6,747 bases of DNA from an uncultured Holophagaceae bacterium. Lineage in GTDB: Bacteria; Acidobacteriota; Holophagae; Holophagales; Holophagaceae. Under the pieces are notes generated by a model. The model searched no databases. It had not been told where the DNA came from and saw nothing but the letters and a program-made list of their open reading frames with translations. The DNA lies in contig CAIXHJ010000230.1 in assembly GCA_903919165.1 (NCBI GenBank), positions 1 through 6,747 on the forward strand. Direction: 5' to 3'. The position numbers and the translations under genes are program-made. Below are positions 1 through 6,617 of this stretch, piece by piece. How positions within the stretch are numbered: position 1 is the stretch's first letter; the number at the start of each line of letters is the position of its first letter.

Positions 1-1621
1 CCTCCATCACTTCCAGGGGATCGATGACATTGCCCTTGGTCTTGCTCATCTTCTGGCCGCCGGCGTCGCGCACCAAGCTGTTGAAGTAGACCTTGCGGAA
101 GGGCACGTCGCCCATCCAGGTGAGGCCCGCCATGGCCATGCGGGCCACCCAGAAGAACAGAATGTCGTAGCCCGTGATGAGCACGCTGGTGGGGTAGTAG
201 CGCTTCAGATCCTCGGTCTGTTCCGGCCACCCGAAGACGCTGAACGGCCAAAGCGCAGAGCTGAACCAGGTATCCAGCGTGTCCGGATCCTGGATCAGTT
301 TTTTATCTCCACATGTGCGACATGCGGAGGGCGCCTCCATCTCCACATGGAGCTCACCGCACCTGGCGCAGGTCCAGGCGGGGATGCGGTGGCCCCAGAC
401 CAGCTGGCGGCTGATGCACCAGTCCTGGATGTTGGTGAGCCAGTGGGCCCACACCGCCGCGTGGTGCTCGGGCGTGAACTGGATGGCGCCGGTCTTCACG
501 GCGTCCAGGGCCTTGGCGGCGGCCTCCTTCACGTCCATGAACCACTGTTCGCTGACCAGGGGTTCCAGCGCGGCGCCGCTGCGGTCGCTGAGGGAGATCT
601 TGTTGACGTAGTCCTCCACCTTCACGAGGAAGCCCTGCTCCTTCAAGTCGGCCACGACGTGCTTGCGGGCCTCGAAGCGGTCCAGGCCCGCATAGGCCCC
701 GGCCGCGGCGGTCATTTTCGCGTCGAAGCCGATGATGGTGATGGAGGGCAGGTTCAGCCGCTGCCCGGCGGCGAAGTCGTTGGGGTCGTGGGCCGGCGTA
801 ACCTTCACGCAACCAGTGCCGAAGGCCGGATCCACGAAGCTGTCCGCCACCACCGGGATCTGTCGCCCCGTGAGCGGGTGGTTCATGAGCTTGCCGATCA
901 TGCCATGAAAGCGCTCGTCGTCCGGATGGACGGCCACCGCCGTGTCGCCCAGCATCGTCTCGGGGCGGGTTGTGGCCACCACGACGCTGCCGCTGCCGTC
1001 TGCCAACGGGTAGCGCAGGTACCAGAGCTTGCCCTTGCGTTCCTCGTATTTCACTTCGAGATCGCTGAGGGCCGTCTGGAGCGCGGGATCCCACTGGATC
1101 ATGCGGGGGCCGCGGTAGATGCGCCCGGCCTTGTAGCTCTCCACGAAGACGTGGCGCACGGCGCGGTTCAGGGCCGGGTCTAGGGTGAAGCGGTTGCGGG
1201 TCCAGTCCACGGAGCAGCCCAGACGCTTGAGCTGGTGCTCGATGGCCCCCTGGTTCTTCTCCTTCCAGTCCCAGATGCGCGCCTCGAAGGCGTCGCGGCC
1301 CAGCTTATGCCGGTCCGTGCCTTCCGCCTTGAGCTGGCGCTCCACCATCATCTGGGTGGCGATGCCGGCATGATCGGTGCCGGGCACCCAGAGGGCGTCG
1401 AAACCCTGGGCGCGCTTGAAGCGCGTGAGCACGTCATGCAGCGTGTTCACGAGCGCGTGGCCCATATGCAGGTTGCCGGTGATGTTGGGGGGCGGGATCA
1501 CGATGGACCAGGGTTCCTTCCCGCTCTTCGGGGCCGCCTCGAAGGCCTTGGATTCATCCCACACCGAGTACCAGCGCGTCTGCGCCGTCCTGAAGTCGAA
1601 AGCCTTGTCCATCTCGCGCAT
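1..1621 (-). CDS. valS: Valyl-tRNA synthetase, N-terminal ~540 residues (3' end beyond window)
   Basis: Class I aminoacyl-tRNA synthetase that charges tRNA-Val with valine in the cytoplasm. The frame is open from the ATG at 1621 to the left edge with no interruption. Seen: the HIGH signature as HMGH at residues 52-55, following PPPNITGNL. The CP1 editing domain has TTRPETM at 217-223 and KVTPAHDPND at 273-282, which removes mischarged threonine. The catalytic core continues with WCISRQLVWGHRIPAW, and a zinc-knuckle-like CxxC pair lies at 418-421 and 434-437. The KMSKS loop appears as KMSKT at 524-528. Family members are about 880-950 residues, so the C-terminal anticodon-binding domain and coiled coil lie outside the window. 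Start: AAGGA ends 5 nt before the ATG at 1621; a second in-frame ATG at 1612 is too far from it to be preferred. The KMSKT variant is uncommon but occurs in the family. Identity is secure. Confidence 0.97.
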   Translation of the reverse strand, partial: MREMDKAFDFRTAQTRWYSVWDESKAFEAAPKSGKEPWSIVIPPPNITGNLHMGHALVNTLHDVLTRFKRAQGFDALWVPGTDHAGIATQMMVERQLKAEGTDRHKLGRDAFEARIWDWKEKNQGAIEHQLKRLGCSVDWTRNRFTLDPALNRAVRHVFVESYKAGRIYRGPRMIQWDPALQTALSDLEVKYEERKGKLWYLRYPLADGSGSVVVATTRPETMLGDTAVAVHPDDERFHGMIGKLMNHPLTGRQIPVVADSFVDPAFGTGCVKVTPAHDPNDFAAGQRLNLPSITIIGFDAKMTAAAGAYAGLDRFEARKHVVADLKEQGFLVKVEDYVNKISLSDRSGAALEPLVSEQWFMDVKEAAAKALDAVKTGAIQFTPEHHAAVWAHWLTNIQDWCISRQLVWGHRIPAWTCARCGELHVEMEAPSACRTCGDKKLIQDPDTLDTWFSSALWPFSVFGWPEQTEDLKRYYPTSVLITGYDILFFWVARMAMAGLTWMGDVPFRKVYFNSLVRDAGGQKMSKTKGNVIDPLEVME

Positions 1622-1626
1622 TTGAG

Positions 1627-1631
1627 TCCTT
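1627..1631 (-). promoter_or_regulatory. Ribosome-binding site of valS
   Basis: AAGGA on the minus strand with a 5-nt spacer to the ATG at 1621. It decides between the two closely spaced in-frame ATG codons (1621 and 1612) in favour of the upstream one. Confidence 0.6.
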
Positions 1632-1653
1632 GCAGGTGCCGATTTGATGTCCG

Positions 1654-1693
1654 TTCCAGCTGGGAAAGCGGCTTCGCCGATCCCGAGCTGGAA
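1654..1693 (-). repeat. Long imperfect inverted repeat in the valS leader
   Basis: TTCCAGCT (1654-1661) pairs with AGCTGGAA (1686-1693). The stem continues with GGGA (1662-1665) against TCCC (1681-1684) across one bulged base, and is capped by CGGC-TTC-GCCG (1669-1679). The RNA would form a nearly continuous 16-bp hairpin ending about 32 nt before the valS start. No T-run follows on either strand, so a simple intrinsic terminator is unlikely. It may be a 5'-leader structure, a protein-binding site or a copy of a dispersed palindromic repeat; the sequence alone does not tell. Confidence 0.6.
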
Positions 1694-1716
1694 AACACCA
1701 AGGAGACTGGAATCGT

Positions 1717-1753
1717 CAGGTAAATCTTGGCGCCGAATGAACCAGTTTACCTG
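1717..1753. repeat. Perfect 8-bp inverted repeat between the hemerythrin gene and valS
   Basis: CAGGTAAA (1717-1724) and TTTACCTG (1746-1753) are exact reverse complements separated by 21 nt. The spacer includes the palindrome GGCGCC. There is no T-run next to it. The arm-to-arm distance is about 29 bp, close to three helical turns, so an operator for a dimeric regulator of valS is possible. It could also be the weak 3' hairpin of the upstream bioB-hemerythrin transcript. Function is unassigned. Confidence 0.45.
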
Positions 1754-1790
1754 TGAAAGGAGGAGGGTTCCAGGTGGGATGGCTGGGCAG

Positions 1791-2453
1791 TCAATCGCTG
1801 GACATGCGTTCGTGCATGTCCTCCCACTCCAGGTCAGTCCACCATTCCCGCTCCAGCCCGTCGCAGGTGGTGCCGAAGGAGGGGCAGGCCACGCAGCCGT
1901 CGCCCCGGTTGACTTCCGGATCGTGCTCGGGTGGATAGATGGCCAGGAGGGCCAGGGCACCTTCCCGGGCCTGCTGCTCGGCCTCGGTCATGGGCCGGGA
2001 GGGCAGTTCCTGGATATGGAAACGGCGCAGCCGCTCCTGGCCTTCAGGGAAGAGGACGGAGTTCTCGGCATCCATGTGGCGCCAGAGGGAGTGGCTGTAG
2101 TCCACGGCCAGGGCCAGAATGCGGGTGCGCTCGGCTGCCGCGAGAAGAGGTGAGCCCAGCAGCGGTTCCAGGCCATCCAGGAGCTGAGCCATGCGTCGGT
2201 GCTCGCCGGTGATGGCGGCGATGGGCCCCCGATCCTCCGGGATTTCCGCCCGGTCCACCAGGGCCCGGAACAGCACCGCCTCCTCCTTGTCGTGGTGGAA
2301 GTCGCCCGCATAGTGGCGGAAGAAGGCCATGAAGCGGGTCCCGTCCGCAGGATCGCCCTGGCCGGCCAGCCGGGCCGTCACAAAGGCCCGGAGGGAGCCC
2401 ACGGCCTGCTCGATGAGCTCGTGTTCCTTCCGGAGATCTTCGATGAGTTGCAT
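1791..2453 (-). CDS. Hemerythrin HHE-domain protein with C-terminal cysteine tail
   Basis: A 220-residue cytoplasmic protein without signal peptide or membrane segment. Residues 1-140 fit a four-helix hemerythrin-like bundle with a complete ligand pattern: H11 (KEHEL), H53/H54 with E57/E58 (FHHDKEE), H85 (EHRRM) and H126 with E130 (RHMDAEN). This pattern binds a non-haem di-iron centre. Family members bind or sense oxygen, handle NO, or take part in iron-sulphur cluster repair (YtfE/RIC type); which applies here is not visible. After the bundle, residues 187-197 hold three cysteines spaced CxxC-x6-C, followed by an acidic, tryptophan-rich end. This tail is not part of the core fold and could bind metal or act in redox chemistry. 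The gene starts 5 nt after bioB, and its AAGGTG site lies over the bioB terminus, so co-expression is expected. Family assignment is firm; physiological role is open. Confidence 0.88.
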   Translation of the reverse strand: MQLIEDLRKEHELIEQAVGSLRAFVTARLAGQGDPADGTRFMAFFRHYAGDFHHDKEEAVLFRALVDRAEIPEDRGPIAAITGEHRRMAQLLDGLEPLLGSPLLAAAERTRILALAVDYSHSLWRHMDAENSVLFPEGQERLRRFHIQELPSRPMTEAEQQAREGALALLAIYPPEHDPEVNRGDGCVACPSFGTTCDGLEREWWTDLEWEDMHERMSSD

Positions 2454-2458
2454 GGAAT

Positions 2459-3409
2459 CTACACCTTAGCGGTGGCGCCCTCCACCCGCATGCCCAGGGC
2501 GCTCAGCAGCCAGTGGTCGTGGTTGCCGCCGGGGTTGGGTGTGGTGAGGAGCTTCTCGCCGGTGAAGATGCTGTTGGCGCCCGCGAAGAAACAGAGAGCC
2601 TGCAGCTCGTCGCTCATCTCCGTGCGGCCCGCGCTGAGGCGGATGCGGCTTTTCGGGAACAGGATCCGCGCCGTGGCGATCATGCGCACCAGTTCCAGCG
2701 GGGGCAGGGGGTCCACGTTCGCCAGGGGTGTGCCATTCACGGCCACGAACTGGTTGATGGGAATGCTTTCCGGCGCCGGGGTCAGCTCCGTCAACTCCTG
2801 CAGGAAGTGGATGCGCTGATCGATGGTTTCGCCCATGCCCACGATGCCGCCAGAGCAGACCTCCAATCCCGCGGCGCGCACGGCCGCGATGGTCTCCAGC
2901 CGCTCGTCGAACTTGCGGGTGTGGATGATGGTCTCGTAGAAATCGCGGCTGCTGTCGATGTTGTGGTTGTAGACCTGGCAGCCAGCGGCCTTGAGGCGCC
3001 TGGCCTGGGCCTCGTTGAGCATGCCCAGGGTGACGCAGACCTCCATGCCCATGCCGGAGACGCCTCGCACCATGTCGAGCACGGCGTCGAAGTTGGCGTC
3101 GTCCTTCACTTCGCGCCAGGCGGCGCCCATGCAGTAGCGGGTGGAGCCGTTGGCCTTGGCCTCGGCGGCGCCGGCCAGTACCTGTTCCACGTCCTTGAGA
3201 GGCTCCACCTTCAGGGCGGTCTGGTACCGGGCGCTCTGGGGGCAGTAGGCGCAATCCTCAGGGCAGGCCCCAGTCTTGATGGAATCCAGGGTGCAGAACT
3301 GGATTTCTTCCGCATTCCAGTGCTGCCGGTGGGCCGTGGCGGCCCGGTAGAGCAGTTCGGGCACGGGCAGGTCATGGATGGCGCGGATTTCGTTGGCAGG
3401 CTGGGGCAT
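2459..3409 (-). CDS. bioB: Biotin synthase
   Basis: Radical SAM enzyme that inserts sulphur into dethiobiotin, the last step of biotin synthesis, in the cytoplasm. It is 316 residues long, a normal length. The radical SAM [4Fe-4S] motif CxxxCxxC is at C49, C53 and C56 (CPEDCAYC). Ligands of the second, sulphur-donating [2Fe-2S] cluster are all present by family comparison: C93 (RYCMG), C125 (EVCVT), C185 (EVCSGG) and R257 (RIRLSAGR). The YNHNIDSS segment at 147-154 is also characteristic. The start at 3409 has only a weak upstream Shine-Dalgarno sequence, but the N-terminus aligns with the family and no other in-frame start lies just upstream. No other biotin gene is in the window, so bioB is separated from bioA, bioD and bioF here. 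It leads a coupled pair with the hemerythrin gene. Identity is very secure. Confidence 0.97.
   Translation of the reverse strand: MPQPANEIRAIHDLPVPELLYRAATAHRQHWNAEEIQFCTLDSIKTGACPEDCAYCPQSARYQTALKVEPLKDVEQVLAGAAEAKANGSTRYCMGAAWREVKDDANFDAVLDMVRGVSGMGMEVCVTLGMLNEAQARRLKAAGCQVYNHNIDSSRDFYETIIHTRKFDERLETIAAVRAAGLEVCSGGIVGMGETIDQRIHFLQELTELTPAPESIPINQFVAVNGTPLANVDPLPPLELVRMIATARILFPKSRIRLSAGRTEMSDELQALCFFAGANSIFTGEKLLTTPNPGGNHDHWLLSALGMRVEGATAKV
2462..2467 (-). promoter_or_regulatory. Ribosome-binding site of the hemerythrin gene, inside the end of bioB
   Basis: AAGGTG on the minus strand is formed by the last two sense codons of bioB, just before its TAG stop, and lies 8 nt before the hemerythrin ATG. 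Ribosomes finishing bioB would expose or directly use this site, which suggests translational coupling. Confidence 0.55.
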
Positions 3410-3429
3410 CGGGGGCTCGCAAAGATTCG

Positions 3430-3435
3430 ATTGTA
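3430..3435 (-). promoter_or_regulatory. Candidate -10 element of bioB
   Basis: TACAAT on the minus strand differs from TATAAT at one position and would start transcription about 13 nt before the bioB ATG. No recognisable -35 hexamer lies 16-18 nt upstream; TTGATC is present but only 11 nt away. An activator or a non-consensus -35 would be needed. Confidence 0.35.
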
Positions 3436-3453
3436 ACGGAATCCGTGATCAAT
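3430..3453. promoter_or_regulatory. Imperfect dyad over the bioB -10 region, possible operator
   Basis: ATTG (3430-3433) and CAAT (3450-3453) flank a perfect small palindrome, ACGGA-A-TCCGT (3436-3446), although the two symmetry centres are half a base apart. The left half reads TTGTAAC, which resembles the TTGTAAAC half-site known for the biotin repressor BirA, but the right half does not match GTTTACAA and the spacing is shorter. A regulator site is possible; BirA control is not demonstrated. Confidence 0.22.
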
Positions 3454-3594
3454 CCCCCGCGGGCCCAGGTACAGCGATCTCGACCTTCCTGTCATGAATC
3501 GATCTGTGGCGGTCTGTGCCATAGCCCTGGTTCTTAGGTTAAGTAGTGATGGTCTGTGAAATATTCCCGGAGGAATTCGGCCCCAATGGCTGCG

Positions 3595-3603
3595 TGCTAG
3601 ATT
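3595..3603 (+). promoter_or_regulatory. Candidate extended -10 promoter of the E1 gene
   Basis: TGCTAGATT contains the TGn extension followed by TAGATT, matching TATAAT at four of six positions, and would give a leader of about 28 nt before the GTG at 3638. No good -35 hexamer is visible upstream. The rest of 3454-3594 shows only a short ATTCC-CGGA-GGAAT stem at 3563-3576 and nothing I can assign. Confidence 0.3.
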
Positions 3604-3627
3604 GGGCCATGGATCGCCCCTGGCGAT

Positions 3628-3632
3628 AGGAG
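3628..3632 (+). promoter_or_regulatory. Ribosome-binding site that sets the E1 start
   Basis: AGGAG lies 5 nt before the in-frame GTG at 3638. The longer frame, opening with TTG at 3602, has no such site and its extra 12 residues look nothing like the family, so GTG 3638 is preferred. Confidence 0.7.
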
Positions 3633-3637
3633 TACCT

Positions 3638-5764
3638 GTGGCTGACAGCCCCGTCCAGACTGCCGTTGCCACCACCCTCTCCCGCGAACAGCGGGTCAGG
3701 TTGTATCGCACGATCTACGCTGCCCGGCGCATCGATGACAAGGAGATCCTGGGCAAGCGCCAGAACAAGGTCTTCTTCCAGATCAACGGCGTGGGCCATG
3801 AGGCCATCCAGGCCGCGGCGTCACTGGTATTCCGCCCGGGCCACGACTGGTTCTTCTTCTATTACCGGGACAGGGCCCTGGCCTACGGTCTCGGCTACAC
3901 GGCCAAGGAGATGTTCCTGGGCTCCGTGGGCTCCGCAGATGACCCCGCCAGCGGCGGTCGGCAGATGCCCAGCCACTGGGGCCACAAGGGCCTCAACATC
4001 TTCACCACGTCCAGTCCGACCGGCAGCCAGTTGCTGCAGGCCGTGGGGGCTGCCGAGGCCGTGCTGCGGGCTGAGCAGGGGGGTGTGCAGGAGCAGCTTG
4101 GCATCGCGTCCGACGAGGTGGTCCTCGTGACCACGGGCGATGGCACCTGCAGCCAGGGCGAATTCTGGGAGGCCGTCAGCAATGCCGTGAACCTGAAGGC
4201 GCCGGTGGTCTTCCTCGTGGAGGACAACGGCTACGCCATCAGCACCCCCAGCGAGGTGCAGTACCCGGGCGGAAACATCGCCGCGCTGCTGCAGGGTTAT
4301 GCTGTCCATGGCCTGCTCATCCTAGATGAGGTGGATGGCTGCGATCCCGTCGCCAGCTATGAGGCCCTGAAGGCCGCCGCCACCCACGCCCGCGCCCGGA
4401 AGGGTCCGGCCCTGGTGCGGGCCAAGGTGATCCGGCCGTACAGCCATTCCCTGTCGGATGACGAGCAGCTCTACAAGTCCAAGCCCCAGCGGGAGGCAGA
4501 GGCTCAGCGGGATCCGGTGACCACTTTTGCCAATCAGCTGGTGGCCTGGGGCGATCTCTCTGAGGCCCAGCTTCAGATGCTGAAGGAGGAGGTTCAGGCC
4601 GAGATCGACTCCGCCTGGCAGGAGGCGGAGAAGGCTCCGAGTCCCGAACCCGGCAGCTACTTCCGTCATCTCTACAGTGAGGAAGTGGATCCGACGTCCG
4701 CCGCCTTCGATACCGAAGAGGCCTCTGGCGACCAGGCCACGGGCAAGAAGACGATGATCGACCTCATCAACACCACCCTCAAGCATGAGATGGCGCGGGA
4801 TCCGCGCATCCTGGTGTTCGGGGAGGACGTGGCCGATGTCAGCCGCGTCGACATCCAGGACGAGGTGAAGGGGAAGGGCGGCGTCTTCAAGACCACCCAC
4901 GGCCTGCAGAAGCAGTTTGGCGCCCACCGCGTTTTCAACACGCCTCTGGCCGAGGCCACCATTGTCGGGCGTGCCATCGGCCTTGCGGCGCGTGGGTTCA
5001 AACCTGTGGTGGAGATCCAGTTCTTCGACTACATCTGGCCCGCCATGCAGCAGCTCCGCGACGAGCTGGCCACCATCCGCTGGCGCTCGAATGGCGCCTT
5101 CAAATCGCCCATGGTGGTACGGGTGCCCATCGCGGGTTACCTCATGGGCGGTGCCACCTACCACAGCCAGTGCGGTGAGAGCACTTTCACGCACCTCCCC
5201 GGCCTCCGGGTGGTCTACCCCAGTACCGCTCTGGATGCCGCGGGCCTGCTTCGGACGGCGATTCGCTGCGATGACCCCGTGCTCTTTCTGGAGCCCAAGC
5301 ACCTCTACCGGCAGACCCACAACAAGGGCAACGATCCGGGCCCCGACTTCATGATTCCCTTCGGCAAGGCGCGCACGGTGCGGGAGGGCACGAGCCTTTC
5401 CGTCATCACCTATTGATGCACCACGCACCGTGCCGTGCAGGCCGCCCGGGAGGCCGACAGGGAAGGCCTCTCCGTCGAAATCATCGACCTCCGCACCCTG
5501 AATCCCTACGACTGGGCGGCCCTCGAGCGCTCGGTCAAGAAGACCCACCGAGTGATCGTGGCTCATGAGGACACACTCAGTTGGGGTTACGGCAGCGAGA
5601 TCGCCGCCCGGATCGCCGACGAACTCTTCTTCCACCTGGACGCGCCGGTCCGACGGGTGGCCGCCAAGGACACCTGGGTGGCCTACTACCCGGCCCTGGA
5701 GGACGAGATCCTGCCCCAACCCAGGGACTTCCTGGAGGCCTACCGGAAGCTGGCCGCCATCTGA
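3638..5764 (+). CDS. Fused E1 alpha-beta of a 2-oxo acid dehydrogenase complex, interrupted by one in-frame TGA
   Basis: Thiamine-diphosphate-dependent E1 that decarboxylates a 2-oxo acid and passes the acyl group to lipoyl-E2. The alpha part (about residues 14-350) has the thiamine motif beginning GDG at 167-169 and ending EDN at 195-197, plus the SHSLSDD active-site loop at 269-275. After an acidic linker, the beta part begins near residue 370 with LVFGEDVAD (GED at 395-397), then FNTPLAEATIVG, QFFDYIWPA and ATYHSQCGES, with PGLRVVYPST and DPVLFLEPKHLYR before residue 593. Codon 593 is TGA (5414-5416). The same frame then runs to TGA 5762-5764 with typical family sequence: LRTLNPYDW, VAHEDTLSWGYGSEIA, APVRRVAAKD. 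Full length would be about 707 residues, normal for fused E1. If TGA is a true stop, the product lacks the C-terminal domain needed for assembly and is probably inactive. A branched-chain substrate is likely but not proven; pyruvate is the alternative. No E2 or E3 gene is adjacent. Confidence 0.88.
5414..5416 (+). other. In-frame TGA at a conserved glycine position of fused E1
   Basis: The frame reads LSVITY, then TGA, then CTTHRAVQAARE. Related E1 beta chains usually have glycine at this position (as in VTYG). GGA to TGA is a single substitution, and the frame is the same on both sides, so no indel is involved. Possibilities, most likely first: base-call error, recent nonsense mutation, translational readthrough, recoding. 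Confidence 0.8.
5435..5764 (+). CDS. C-terminal transketolase-like domain of E1 beta, separate product only if TGA is a true stop
   Basis: This is the tail of the fused E1 frame after the in-frame TGA: about 109 codons from a GTG at 5435. It contains the C-terminal transketolase-type domain, with VEIIDLRTLNPYDW near its start, HEDTLSWGYGSEIAARI in the middle and ALEDEILPQPRDFLEAYRKL at the end. This domain normally mediates E1 subunit association and E2 contact. No good ribosome-binding site precedes the GTG, so independent translation is doubtful; restart by ribosomes that stopped 18 nt earlier is conceivable. It is best read as part of the interrupted E1 gene. Confidence 0.35.
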   Translation: MQAAREADREGLSVEIIDLRTLNPYDWAALERSVKKTHRVIVAHEDTLSWGYGSEIAARIADELFFHLDAPVRRVAAKDTWVAYYPALEDEILPQPRDFLEAYRKLAAI

Positions 5765-5810
5765 TACTTCAGATCTTGATGGGCAAGACGATTAGGATGG
5801 GCAGACCCCT

Positions 5811-5817
5811 GGAGGAG
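5811..5817 (+). promoter_or_regulatory. Ribosome-binding site of the outer-membrane protein gene
   Basis: GGAGGAG ends 2 nt before the ATG at 5820; counted from GGAGG, the spacer is 4 nt. The spacing is short for the ATG and better for a GTG two codons further on (5826), so the exact start is uncertain by two residues. Confidence 0.5.
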
Positions 5818-5819
5818 CC

Positions 5820-6617
5820 ATGTGCGTGTTGTTGATTGCCCTGCTGCTGTCCGCCACCGCGGCCTTTGCTCAGTTGGGCGCTCCATTCGCCCCTGCCTCG
5901 GATCTCCAGCGCACCTGGTCCCTCGGTGGTCAGGTCTACGGGCCCACCCTCACCGGGCATTTCCAGGGCGTACAGAGCGGCCAGCCCATCTCGGTGGACC
6001 TGGACTCGGACCTGGGCCTGAGCAAGGACAAGACCACGCCCGGGTTCTTCCTCGACTACCAGGGGCCGCGGTTTGCCTTCCAGATCTCCAACGGCACTGC
6101 GGAGTACCGGGGGGATCGCGTGGTGACCCAGCCGGTCACGGTGAACGGGCAGACCTTCTCTGTCGGAACCGAGGTCCAGTCCCATGTGAAGCTCGCGAGC
6201 GTGGACATCATTTGGACCACCAAGTTCGCGGGTGGACAGGATGCCTGGCTGGGCTTCGATCTAGGGGCGCAGATTTGGACGATCGACATGGATGCCAACA
6301 GCGGTCCCACTTCGGGTTCCGCCATCCAGGCAAGCACACGGGTCACGGCACCCATTCCGCAGCTTGGCCTTTCAGCAGGAGGCCGGGGTTTCAACGGGGG
6401 CCTTGAGGCCAAGGTCTATATCCACTACCTCGGCTACAAGCAGGCCAAATACACCATGGTGGGTGCCGACTTGAGGTACTTCCCGGTCCGCTGGTTTGGG
6501 CTGCGCGCCTTCTACGAGGGCAGCAGCTTCGATGTGCCCAAGGGTTCTTTGAAGGACGACCTGGAGTTCAAGCTGGATCGGAAAGGGGTCGGCTTCGGCG
6601 GGGTTTTCCGGTTCTGA
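5820..6617 (+). CDS. Predicted outer-membrane beta-barrel protein
   Basis: A 265-residue protein of unknown specific function. Residues 1-17 form a hydrophobic signal peptide with a likely cleavage after AFA (17/18); unusually, its n-region has no lysine or arginine. The mature part is built of alternating polar and hydrophobic stretches rich in glycine and aromatic residues, for example RFAFQISNGTAEYRG, AWLGFDLGAQIWTIDMD, LEAKVYIHYLGYKQ and WFGLRAFYEGSSFD. It ends VGFGGVFRF, with the terminal phenylalanine expected of a BAM-recognised outer-membrane barrel. Size and strand spacing suggest a small barrel of about 8-10 strands. The segment VDLDSDLGLSKDKTT followed by a strand recalls small Gram-negative barrel families of the OMP_w_GlyGly kind, but this is only a resemblance. 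It follows the E1 gene by 55 nt with no clear terminator and may be co-transcribed, though a functional link is not evident. No other in-frame start lies upstream: TAG is at 5793. Confidence 0.75.
   Translation: MCVLLIALLLSATAAFAQLGAPFAPASDLQRTWSLGGQVYGPTLTGHFQGVQSGQPISVDLDSDLGLSKDKTTPGFFLDYQGPRFAFQISNGTAEYRGDRVVTQPVTVNGQTFSVGTEVQSHVKLASVDIIWTTKFAGGQDAWLGFDLGAQIWTIDMDANSGPTSGSAIQASTRVTAPIPQLGLSAGGRGFNGGLEAKVYIHYLGYKQAKYTMVGADLRYFPVRWFGLRAFYEGSSFDVPKGSLKDDLEFKLDRKGVGFGGVFRF

Noticed and set aside
354..1094. Long open frames on both strands inside valS and bioB (for example 347-1183 plus, 354-1094 minus, 2513-3436 plus)
   Set aside because: They are alternative-frame shadows of conserved genes, with Arg/Gly/Pro- or Val/His-rich translations and no family signature.
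1654..1693. Intrinsic terminator of the bioB-hemerythrin transcript
   Set aside because: The stem is strong, but no T-run follows on the minus strand (the downstream bases read CGGACATC).
5414..5416. Reassignment of UGA to glycine (genetic code 25, as in SR1 and Gracilibacteria)
   Set aside because: TGA also terminates this same gene at 5762, the hemerythrin gene and the barrel-protein gene, and the GC-rich composition does not fit those lineages.
5414..5416. Selenocysteine at the E1 TGA
   Set aside because: The homologous residue is glycine, not cysteine or a redox site, and the downstream stem lacks known SECIS loop features. Kept only as a low-interest finding.
4322..5719. A 465-codon open frame on the minus strand across the E1 gene
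   Set aside because: It mirrors the E1 gene in a GC-rich region. Its protein is low-complexity, rich in Gly, Val, His and Leu, with no recognisable domain, while the plus strand encodes a clear enzyme family.
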